In this document: in pieces, positions 1-9,264 of the stretch
How the letters are laid out: every line of letters begins with the position of its first letter
Numbering within the stretch: position 1 is the first letter of the stretch
Source of the DNA: Luscinia megarhynchos
Taxonomy: Eukaryota; Chordata; Aves; Passeriformes; Turdidae
Assembly: GCA_034336665.1 (NCBI GenBank)
Contig: CM067592.1
Span: forward strand, 29,485,819 to 29,549,818
Reading direction: 5' to 3'
Length of the DNA stretch: 64,000 nucleotides
Position numbers and translations under genes: made by a program
Notes under the pieces: model-generated
Seen by the model: only the letters and a program-made list of their open reading frames with translations
What the model was told of the DNA's origin: nothing
The model's database searches: none

Positions 1-539
1 TGTATATTTTTTTTTTCTCTTCTTTCCTATTAAATTGTACTTCTGACTTGGAGTCTTTCACTGGGTTTGATTTCAAAACCATTACATATTTTTGATGTCC
101 AAAGTGGGGCAGGAGGTTCTTAGAATAGTCAGAATTACAATTTTGTATTGTAGAAGTCATCTATTCACTATAATGTTTACATGCTTACATGGGTCTTATA
201 ATGCAACATGCTTACATGGGTCTTATATCTAACTCTCTATATTTTTCCGCACATGGAGAACTATTTGCCAGTTGTAATGCTCCTGTTTAGACCAGGGTAT
301 GACATAAAAATTATTTTATTAGTCTATTACTTCTATTGCACGATAACCTCCAAGTCAATTAACATCATTCGGAATATATACTCAACTTTGTTTGCTTGTC
401 CTAGTCTAGGTTGCTACATCTGGGGCCTCAACAATCGCACCCAACCCCTGGGGAGAGGGGTAAAGAATTATTTTTTCCAGCCTTTTAGGCCTGACACAGC
501 AGTTTTTGGAAATATTGAGTCCGCTCTGGATGCCAAGGA
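1..539. other. AT-rich flank upstream of the provirus
   Basis: No gene is supported in positions 1-420. From about 420 the composition becomes GC-richer, and this may be retroviral leader. A 5' LTR with a TATA box, polyadenylation signal and TG...CA ends is not visible. A TGGGGCCTC at 426 resembles the start of a primer-binding site, but I cannot match it to a tRNA. Confidence 0.4.
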
Positions 540-1976
540 CAGCATAGTGTTAGTTCTGCTTTGTCTTCTCTGCACAGCCTGCAATACACTTAGAAACAAA
601 ACATTACATGGTGTGATGCAGCGTATTCTTGAGGAAGAGGAAAAAAAGAAGCAAAGCAACAGCATCCCTGTCCCCTCAGAATGTCACAGTAAAGAACCAA
701 AGGCAAAGCAACAGCGTCTGTGCCTACACAGACTGTCGCAGAGGAGAAAGAAACCAAGGGCAAAGCAATAGTGTCCGTGTCTACGCAGATTGTCACAGTG
801 GAGAAAGGAACCAAAAGTGCCATCAGCATCTACATGCAAACTGTCACTGAACCAGAGCAGCCTAGACCAGTAGAAGTTTCCCCCATTCAGAAGAAGAAAT
901 CAAAGAACAAATCAGTCTGGATAATGACTGACAAGGATGCGGCAGGACTTTCACACCCAGCGGAAGAGACAGAGTCAGAAATCATCACTTGCTCTCTATC
1001 CCTGGTGAGCTGCGCGACCTGTGGAGGGCATTGACCCACCAGACAGGAGTCCATCCTGACCTGGCTGCTTTGCATTTGGGACACTGCAGCCAATGACACC
1101 ATTCTGGATGGAAGTGAGGCCAGGCAACTGGGATCGCTGTCCCGGGCTGTGGTCATTGACCAGGGGATCAGGAGAGCCCAAGAAACTCTCAGCCTTTGGA
1201 GGTGACTGCTGACAAGTGTGGAGGACAGATACCTTTGTAAAGCAGACCTCCAGGTGCACCAAGAAAAATGGAGAACAGTGGAACAAGGTGTCTGATGCCT
1301 GAGGGAATTGGCTGTGCTGGTGATCATTTTCTCAGAAGACGAGAGATTTCCTAAGAGTCCAGACTGCGTCCGGTGCACATCACAAATGTGGTTGGGATTT
1401 GCATGGCGTGGACCAGAGATATACTCCTGCTACCTGGCATTGCTGCAAAGGAGGGAAGGCGAGGACATGGTAAGCGCCTTGGTCAATAAACTAGGAATTT
1501 ACAAGGGCACTGTCCCCACCCCATTTCGTAGGCATATCTCATCTGTGGAAACAACGCTGGTTGAGCAAGTCCGGAGCTTGATTGAAGAGGGCCATCAGAA
1601 GCTAAAAAAGGAACTTAAGGAAGAAAACTACCACGTCTCACCAGAACCAGCAAGAGTCTCTGCCATTAGCAGCCGGCGTTCCCCAGCCGGGGAGAGCAGA
1701 TGTACTCAATTAGGTATCTTCTGGTTTTTCCTTCAGGAGAATGGAAAAGACATGAGGAAGTGGGATGGAAAACCCACATTCTCCTTAGCAGCCCGGGTAC
1801 GTGAACTGAAAAGAGGAACATCTAACATAAGAAGCTCATCTAGTGTCAACGTTGCTCTAGTCTCTCATGCACAGAACTCCAGACAGCATCAGAATGATGA
1901 TATGACTGATCCTTTTGAAGGGACTGCAGAAACCTATTTAGAGGAAGAGAGCAACATGTACCAAGACTGGAAATAG
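540..1976 (+). pseudogene. gag remnant of the ERVL-like element
   Basis: This would have encoded the structural capsid precursor. It starts with a hydrophobic stretch (IVLVLLCLLCTAC, about 541-582, frame of 208) and an acidic/basic segment (RILEEEEKKK). A one-base slip in the A7 run at 641-647 and a 5-bp shortage in the first 57-bp repeat then move the coding frame to that of position 720. From 702 onward one frame continues to 1976 with TGA stops at 1032, 1203 and 1293. Capsid-like sequence includes ESILTWLL near 1045 and a helical region at 1470-1640. The frame ends at TAG 1974, while the same frame continues into protease. No CCHC zinc knuckle is visible. Identification is by overall resemblance to bird ERVL gag. 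Confidence 0.8.
650..857 (+). repeat. 57-bp tandem repeats inside gag
   Basis: Units start at 650, 702, 759 and 816. Each begins with a GCAAAGCAAC-like block, followed by a GTC-ACAG block and GAGAAAG-ACC. The second and third units are 57 bp (19 codons). The first is 52 bp, and the fourth is partial and diverged. Translated in the gag frame they give Thr/Val/Lys-rich repeats (TQTVAEEKETKG, TQIVTVEKGTK). The 5-bp shortage in unit 1 lies in the GTA/AAGAACC stretch and accounts for one frame change in gag. Confidence 0.8.
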
Positions 1977-2420
1977 AGGGGCCCTGCCTCTAGCCAGGTA
2001 GAGAAGAGGCACACTCAGATCTATTGGACTGTTTGAATCCGATGGCCCGGCACACCTGACGCACAAAAATATAAGGCTCTGGTTGACACTGGCACTCAAT
2101 ATATCCTGATGCCATCAAGGTATATAGAAGCAGAGTCCATTTCTATTTCTAGGGTAACAGGATGATCCCAGCAGCTGACTGCATTGGAGGCTGAAGTGAG
2201 TTTAACTAAGAATGAGTGGCAGAAACACCCCATTGTGACTGGCCCAGAGGTCCCCTGCATCCTCGGCATAGACTATCTCAGAAATGGATATTTCAAAGAC
2301 CCAAAAGGATATTGTTGGTCTTTTGGGATTGCTGCTGTAGCGGCAGAAGACATCAGAAAACTGAATACCTTGCCTAGTCTCTCAGATGACCCTTCTGCTG
2401 TGGGACTGGTGAGAGTTGAA
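1977..2420 (+). pseudogene. Retroviral aspartic protease remnant
   Basis: This is the protease that would have matured the viral polyproteins. The active-site loop reads LVDTGTQ, with the catalytic DTG at 2085-2093. The conserved downstream helix reads ILGIDYL near 2260. It lies in the same frame as gag, separated by TAG 1974 and TGA 2034, and is interrupted once more by TGA at 2163 between the active site and the flap region. The order and spacing of DTG and ILG-D are normal for retropepsins. In-frame continuity into RT after 2166 implies an ancestral Pro-Pol fusion. Confidence 0.85.
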
Positions 2421-3440
2421 GAACAACAGTACAAATCGCCACAACAACAGTACACGCTTGGCAATACTGTACTGACAGGGACTGTGATTCCCATCCAAGA
2501 GATTATTTGGAATCTGGAGAGCCAAGGGGTGGTCTGTAAGGCTCATTCACCTTTCAACAATCCTATATGGCCAGTGCGTAAGTCCAGTGGAGAATGGAGA
2601 CTGATTGTGGATTACTGTGGCCTGAATGAGGTCACACCACCACTGAGCGCTGCCGAGCCAGACATGTTGGAGCTCCAGTACCAACCAGAGTCCAAGGCAG
2701 CAAAGTGATATGTGGCCATCCATTGACATTGCCAATGCATTTTTCTCCTTTCCTTTGGCAGCAGAATGCAGGCCCCACTTTGCCTTCACCTGGAGGGGCG
2801 TGTAGTACACCTGGAACCGACTGACCCAGGGGTGGAAACACAGCCCCACCATCTGCCACGGACTGATCCAGGCTGCACTGGAAAAGGGTGAGGATCCTGA
2901 ACATCTGCAGTACATCGATGACATCATTGTGTGGGGGACCACAACAGGGGAAGTCTTCAAGAAAGGAGAGAAGATTATCCAGATTCTGCTGAAAGCTAGT
3001 TTTCCATTAAATGAAGCAAGGTTAAGGACCAGCTAAAGAAATTCAGTTTCTAGGAGTCAAATGGCAAGATGGGTGTGGTCAGATCTCAACAGAGGTAGTC
3101 AATAAGATCACCACTCTGTTTCACCAACCAGCAAGAAGGAAACACAAGCTTTCCTAGGTGCCATAGGCTTTTGGAGAATGCACATCCCTGAGTACAGCCA
3201 GATTGTGAGCCCTCTCTACCTGGTCACCTGCAAGAAGAACAATTTCCACTGGGGCCCTGAACAACAGCAAGCCTTCACCCAGATCAAACAGGAAATTGCC
3301 CATGCAGTAGCTCTTGGTCCAGTCAGCATGGAACCAGAGGTAAAGAATGTGCTTTACTCTGCAACCAAAAACCATGGTCTGTCCTGGAGCCTTTGGCAGA
3401 AGGTGCCTGGTGAGACCCGAGGCCGACCCCTGGGATTCTA
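2421..3440 (+). pseudogene. Retroviral reverse transcriptase remnant
   Basis: The fingers motif SPFNNPIWPVRK and VDYCGLNEVTPPL lie at about 2549-2645 in the gag frame, which ends at TGA 2706. The palm resumes one base shifted at about 2719, with DIANAFF, then TAG 2803, the TICHGL segment and the catalytic YIDDIIVWG at 2911-2937. TAA 3034 ends that stretch. A third frame covers FLGVKWQDG near 3050. The connection region (GFWRMHIPEYS, GPEQQQAF) runs open from 3151 to TAG 3439. Two of the palm aspartates (IDD) are intact, but at least three frame changes and four stops make it dead. The motif set is typical of ERVL-class RT. Confidence 0.9.
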
Positions 3441-4176
3441 GAGCAGAAGATACAAAAGGTCTGAAGCCAATTACACTCCCACAGAGAAGGAAATCTTGGG
3501 AAATCTTGGCTGCCTATGAAGGAGTTCAAGCGACGTCAGAAGTAATTGCACCGAAACACAGCTGCTTCTGGCACGCCAACTGCTGATACTGGGATGGATG
3601 TTCAAGGGAAAGGTTCCCTCCACATATCACACCACCTACGCCACATGGAGCAAGTCGATTGCCCTCATCACCCAGTGTGCCCATATTGGAAATCCAAATT
3701 GCCTTGGGATTTTGGAGATAATTATAAACTGGCCTGAAGGCGAGATTCTTGGATTATCTTCTGAAGAAGAAAAGGAGCAAGTGGTACATGCCGAGGAAGC
3801 GCCACCTCATAAAGAGCTACTGGAGACTGAAAGACGATATGCCCACTTCACTGATGCTAACTGGAAATGGAAAGCTGCAGTATGGAGCCCCACACGACAA
3901 GTTGCACAAGCTACCGAGGAACAAGGTTGATCAAGTCAGGGTGCAGAATTTAAAGCCGTCCAGCTGGCTTTGGATATTGCTGAATGAGAGAAGTGGTCGA
4001 GGCTCTGTCTCTACACAGACTCATGGATGGTAGCTAATGCTCTCTGGGGGTGGTTGGATGGCTGGAAAAAGACCAACTGGCAGCGCAGAGGGAAATCCAT
4101 CTGGGCCGTTGATTTTTGGCAAGACATTGCCTCCAGAGCAGAGAGGCTGACTGGGAAGGTTCGACACCAAGGTTGA
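3441..4176 (+). pseudogene. Retroviral tether and RNase H remnant
   Basis: This is the continuation of pol. A PTEKEIL segment at 3469-3492 is followed by a 10-bp tandem duplication (3491-3500 and 3501-3510, nine of ten bases equal). The duplication throws the frame by one, so AAYEGV continues in the next frame. A second shift near 3555 returns to the earlier frame, which then runs to 4176 with TGA at 3928, 3985 and 4174. The RNase H part has KWKAAVWSP near 3865, QLALDIAE near 3961 and YTDSWMVANALWGWL at 4012-4056, where the aspartate of TDSW is the usual RNase H catalytic position. Homology ends at KVRHQG, before the integrase zinc finger. Confidence 0.85.
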
Positions 4177-4184
4177 CCACTAAG

Positions 4185-4316
4185 TTTGTGAGATACCCAG
4201 TCTTGAAGGTGGTCAAGACTAGGCCCGATGGGGCTCTGAGAAACCTGGTGTAGTAGAATAGAACAAGATGATCTTTAAGGTCTCTTCCAATCCAAATCAT
4301 TTTATGATTCTCATTA
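4185..4316 (+). mobile_element. CR1 LINE 3' end
   Basis: The sequence matches the final ~130 bp of chicken-repeat-1 elements: a GTCTTGAAGGTGGTCAAGAC block, GATGGGGCTCTGAG, then a GATGATCTTTAAGGTC block and the terminal ATTTTATGATTCT octamer-type tail. It is 5'-truncated, as is normal for CR1. It abuts the truncated retroviral pol, so it either inserted into the provirus or joined it by deletion. Confidence 0.8.
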
Positions 4317-4343
4317 AGGGAAAGAAAAAGGGGAAAGTATTTA

Positions 4344-4423
4344 TACACACACACACACACACACACGCACGCACGCACGCACACACACACGCACGCGCGC
4401 ACACACACACACACATATATATA
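4344..4423. repeat. CA/CG compound microsatellite
   Basis: Alternating purine-pyrimidine run of AC dinucleotides with interspersed GCAC units, passing into ATATAT at the end. It sits directly behind the CR1 tail. Such Z-DNA-prone runs are usually length polymorphic. Confidence 0.95.
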
Positions 4424-7400
4424 CTTGTTTATATATTCCTAGTGGTAGCTGGAACCTAGGTACATACATATATGTACATATACTTTATTTAAAAAACATA
4501 TATGGACATGTGTAATAAAAATTGCACATACACATGTATGTGCAGGTATCCATGGAAGTATGTGTATATGAATGTATTTATTTGCATTCCATATGTATGT
4601 ATAGTTTTGTATGTACAAACATTGTCTTAATTCTCTCCTTTTTCAGGCTAAGACTCTTAATATTTTGTTATTAATCTTACTGCTTAGTGAATAGACTTAA
4701 TTATTATATCAGATCTCATTTCCCATAGTGCCATAGTTTTCTGTGGTTGGATGGTTTTAGAGTTTATTGACTTCTTTTGTTTTGCTTTTGTTGCTTTAAA
4801 TTCCTTTTTGTTTTACAACTGCAGTATACCTGTGTTTTGCTTCACAAGCTTTTGTGAAATATATTTAATTTAGTATATGTTTTGCATTACCGTTTATTGG
4901 CACAGACTGTTTGGAAAGAACTTTCTTCTCAGGATAGGATTGAATAACCAATTAAAAATACATACAATATAATCTATTGTTGCAGAGCTTCAAGATGTAG
5001 TGTCTTGGGTTTTTACTCTTTTCCCACCCTCTAATGCTTCCTTGTGCAGTCATACTGACATGGTGAGCTGTCTATATGCTTGCTGCTGTTTGCTCCCAGA
5101 CCATTCTTTGAGAAACACAGCCTTTAACTAATCATTAATATGATCACATTTTCTTCTTTTGAGGTTTTTAGATAATCATTTTCAGGGCAAATAAAATCAT
5201 CTGCAGTAGTCCTGAATGGATTATTGCCTGTAAAAGATTACATATATATGTGAAAGTTGCTATGGTGTTCATATATTGGTGGGGCTTGTTTATTTGTTAA
5301 CTTATTTCTTCATAGTAGGGTATGCACATCTTCCATCAAAGTTAATTTTTAGTGGTTAGGCTAATATCTGCTCACAAAGTATACATCTTGATTCCAGTCC
5401 AGATTTAAATGTATATTACACCCTGAGAATTCATATTTGGTGGAAAATAAGGTGTTTCAACCTTTACATACAATTCTACTGATTACATGTGTATTTAATA
5501 AGCAGGCATTTGGATCTTAAATTTGGACCTGGTCGAGACTTCTCTGCATGAAGAAATCTGATATTGAAATTGCAAGAAATGAGTCTTTATGAAGCTGGTT
5601 TTCCACAGCAAATTTTTAAGAAAGTGAACAGACTACACTGCATTTTCCCCAGCATAGGAGTAACTACAATTCCTTCCTTAGCAAGAATAAATGAAGATAT
5701 TTTACCTTTGAGAAACAAGAACACCCGTGACTGTGAACTGGCAGTATTGTGAATGTACTTTTACCTTGGTAAAAGATCTTCCCTCTACAGTACTGAGGAG
5801 ACAAAATAATAGCATCTTCCCAAATATCTGATAACTCTGAAACATTGCAAACTTCAATCAAAATGCAGATTTTGTGGACTTGGATGTTTTGTTGGCTTCT
5901 TTTTTACTGTAACTCAAACTTATATTGGCTTCTAAAAGCTTTCTTAACTTTCCATAAGGTCTGTAAAAGAAGTTGCATTAGTCACAGACATTAATGTCAA
6001 TGAATTTCCACAAGCCAACTACTGAGACAGTAACACTTATTGCTAGTGCCAGAAGACACTGATTTTCTCTGTGAGCTTTAAGATCAATATCACCAAAAAT
6101 ATTTGCCAATTTAATGATGCTAAATAAGGCAATACACTGCACATTTTTAGACATTTTGTTAACTTTAGAGGAGTGTTAAACTTGTGATAAACTCAAAAGA
6201 AAAACAGTAGAAAGTCACTCATTAAATCACCATTGAAAACTCATACTTGAAAGACTACAAGGTAAGTTTTCTCTTGTTTATTAAGAAGCTTGAAGGGATC
6301 ATTAAGAATAGGATTTCTCCTAAAGAGAGGGATCAATAAGAGTTGGTCTGGCATAAGAAATAAACTGATTAGACCACAAGTATTTTCTTCCTTTGCAGAT
6401 GCTTGCTCAGAAAATTATTCACTGCATACAGCACCATAGCGATTCCAGAAAATTTAAAAGGTCTAAACACTGTAAATTGCCAGACAGTATATCAAGATGG
6501 CATTTTTTCTATCCTGTTCTTAATGCTTCATGTGTCATTTTTATTTTCATAAAATATCCATTGTATATAAAAATTATCTTTGTATATAAACCTAACCAAT
6601 TGGTGAAATCAGAAATTTCTCTTTCAAAAGACAGAATCAGGATAGATTAACTAGGAATTTCCTACATGGTTTATGAATGAAATAAATTTCCATATAATAA
6701 TCAAATGTTTCTATATTAAAAATAAGATCTTCATCCAGTTTGCTGGATGACACAAGTGCTGCGTTGTTATCAAATCAAGTTTTCAAATGTCTCTGGTATT
6801 CAGCATAGTTTTGTTTCCCCTTCCCCTAACAACTCCTCACCATCCACAGGGTATTTTAAAAAAAAGTAAGAACATTTTACATTTGACAAGACTATCTGTC
6901 TCTAGCTTGGAACTAGAGCTAGATAGTTTTCCTGGTTTATTTTTCCCAAATAGCTGAGCCTGACACAGGCAGGAAGCAATGAAATTTTCACATCAAGTGA
7001 CTAAAGCTTAGAAAAATTGGAAAGTATAAGAAACAGGATTTTTCATGGAAAGCATTAGGTAATTTTAAGATATATATTAGTGACAGTTCTCTCATATTAA
7101 AGTGTTTATTTTGTCTCAGATTATATATTTTTAAGTTTCTTCTGAACAGTTTTATCAGATGACAGAAAACTTTTGTGTCAGGGAACTATTATTTCTTTTG
7201 AAAAGTTTCATGCTCTTTATATAGCAATCAAAAGCATGGTCCTTTCTACATTTCAATGTTACTTCTAAAGCAAAGATTATGCCAGTGGGCCATATAAACT
7301 GAATTTCTTATGGATTACTGTCAGTGGAACTTCAAAGACTGTTTACATGCAGGTCATTGGGTGACACTAAGCATCTTTCAAATGGTAGCTAAGAAATATT

Positions 7401-7819
7401 TTCCTGAGAAAGTTCTGCTATTGGCTATTGGAGTGCTCTCTCCTGACAAAACATATAGATACATATACATAAATACATACATATTCCTAGCTACTCACAC
7501 ACCTGCTACCAATAATGAAATAGAAAAATTAGAGGTATAGAAAATCTTGGGAAGATTCTTTTCATGATTATCCATTTAAATTTGAAATTTTAGATTGAAA
7601 ATTAAGATTTTCACAGATACTTGTGGCATCCTGGGATGAAAAATTATGTTCATGTCTGCTCTGGTTTAGCAAGGTTTGTTTTTTGCTATGCATCCTGCAC
7701 AGGGAAACGTATTTTATGCTTTCTAAGTCTCCTTTGCAAAAAGCTCATCACCTCAGTTTACAAAAAAAAAAATTGCCTGGATGATACATAATAATCTGGT
7801 TTTATTGAAAAGGTGTTGT
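4424..7819. other. AT-rich non-coding stretch
   Basis: I see no gene, RNA gene or clear repeat. 4440-4620 is rich in TACATA/TGTATA steps, a decayed extension of the microsatellite. Short open frames such as 5564-5752 and 6393-6650 look like chance: biased to AT codons, with no splice context or known motif. Confidence 0.5.
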
Positions 7820-7879
7820 TCAGGCAAAGATTGGAACAGATAATCTTGGAGGTCTTTCCCAACCTTAATGATTCCATGA
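7820..7879 (+). mobile_element. Short CR1 3' tail
   Basis: The GGAACAGATAATCTTGGAGG block, then CCAACCTTAATGATTCCATG, is the last ~50 bp of a CR1 element, strongly 5'-truncated. Confidence 0.6.
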
Positions 7880-8214
7880 AAAAGATCAGTGAATACTCAT
7901 TGATTGGCCAACGTTTTTAGTTGCATTATGCATGATCATCATGAAAATGCTTTACAGTTTATGTAAGTGTCCTTTTCCTAGACTTCAAGGATTAACCTTT
8001 CTGAGGTCAGACTATACTGTGACACTTTGTATTAATTCAGTTTAGGACACACCCATCATCATTAAAAAAAAGACTTTTCCTTCAGTGTTTTCAGCATATT
8101 GTTGTTCATTCCTTGCAAAGGGAATGAAACTTAATATCCACTTTTATAATTTCACTGGCTTTCCTTTAAATAAAGACACCTTGATATTGTGACTGATTAG
8201 ATGGATTTTCTTTT

Positions 8215-8607
8215 AGCTTCAGAAAGGCCCTGCAGAAACACCTAAACAAACAAGAGCACTGGGCAATCACCAGCTGTATGAAAATTAACAAAAACAGGAG
8301 CCAGATTCTGCACCTGGGGTGGGGAAATGCTGAATGTATGGACAGGCTGAGGAATGAGAGGCTGAAGAGCATCCCTGCAAATTGGGACCTCAGGCTCCTG
8401 GCTGATGGAAACCTGGATGTGAGCCAGCAGTGCCCTGGAGCCAGGAGGGCCAGCCCTGTCCTGGGGGGGCATCAGGGACAGCATCACAGCTGAGTGTTAG
8501 TGCCATGCTCAATGTGTGGTCATGGGGGTGGTCATGTGCAGAGCTGGACATCAATGATCCTTGTAGGCTCCTTCCAGATGAGAATATTCTATGATTTTAT
8601 GACCCTA
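8215..8607 (+). mobile_element. CR1 fragment: end of RT frame plus 3' tail
   Basis: The open frame 8278-8493 encodes the C-terminal part of CR1 ORF2 (SQILHLGWG, LRLLADGNLDVSQQ). After about 8495 the sequence jumps to the last ~110 bp of the CR1 3' UTR (AGTGCCATGCTCAATG, then AATGATCCTTGTAGGCTCC and an ATTCTATGATTTTATGA tail). The usual intervening RT end and UTR are missing, so the copy has an internal deletion as well as a 5' truncation. Confidence 0.75.
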
Positions 8608-9064
8608 AGAGTTCTCTTCTACAGAAGAAGAAGAAAAAAAAAGTAGAAACAAAAGGATTTGCATTCATAAGGAAGTGAGAACTCATCTCTTAGAGTGAGT
8701 AACATAATAGTTTAAAGGAATGAAACAATCTCTGCGCAGATTATTTTAGATAGTGCTTTAAAATGCAATGTCTGCCATTATCTTTATGTGTCTGTATTGT
8801 TTTTACTGACAAGAGATCAACAGTGATGAGCAAAAATTCACCAGTAAATCACAAAATCTAAAAAAATTATCATTTTTATTTGACATACCTATATTTTCTT
8901 ATTTCACAGCAGTTGCCTTTCAACTGAAATTGAACACTTTACTATTTTTAAAACAAGCTAAAATAACCCCAGTAAATATGTAGATCAAATTGTTTCACTG
9001 GAGACAGTAGGATTCAACATTCTTTCAAGGGGAAGTGGAGGGGCAGGTACCAATCTCTACTCTA

Positions 9065-9264
9065 GTAACTAGAGACAGGACTGGAGGAAACAGCACAAAG
9101 CTGAGTTGGGTAAGGTTTAGGCTGGATGGCAGGGTTGGCCTCTGATAATTCTTTCAGGCTTGTGGTGTGACCCTTGGGGATGGTGCTGTGCAGAGACAGG
9201 TGTTGGATTCAATGATCCTTGTGGGCCCCTTCAAACTCACTATATTCTGTGACTGTATGATTTG
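9065..9264 (+). mobile_element. CR1 3' end
   Basis: A 3' UTR remnant with GGTTTAGGCTGGATGGCAGG, then GATTCAATGATCCTTGTGGG, ending in a degenerate ATATTCTGTGACTGTATGAT tail. It is 5'-truncated with no coding part. Confidence 0.7.

Larger units (their letters stand above)
540..4176 (+). mobile_element. Degraded ERVL-like endogenous retrovirus, 3'-truncated
   Basis: Gag, protease, reverse transcriptase and RNase H remnants follow in canonical retroviral order on one strand. The signatures are a DTG protease site near 2085, a YIDD polymerase box at 2911 and a TDSW RNase H motif near 4018. The overall type matches class III (ERVL-like) elements abundant in bird genomes. Gag, pro and the start of RT share one reading frame (frame of position 720) and are broken only by stop codons. 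Later pol segments hop between frames. Integrase and env are absent: homology stops just after RNase H at about 4176, and a CR1 3' end follows within about 10 bp. No flanking LTR was identified. It cannot encode a functional protein. Confidence 0.9.

Noticed and set aside
420..450. Primer-binding site after a 5' LTR
   Set aside because: TGGGGCCTC resembles a PBS start, but no LTR precedes it and no tRNA match could be made.
4034..4459. Frames with Cys-Val or His-Thr runs
   Set aside because: Produced by the CA/CG microsatellite; the upstream part is antisense to the RNase H remnant.
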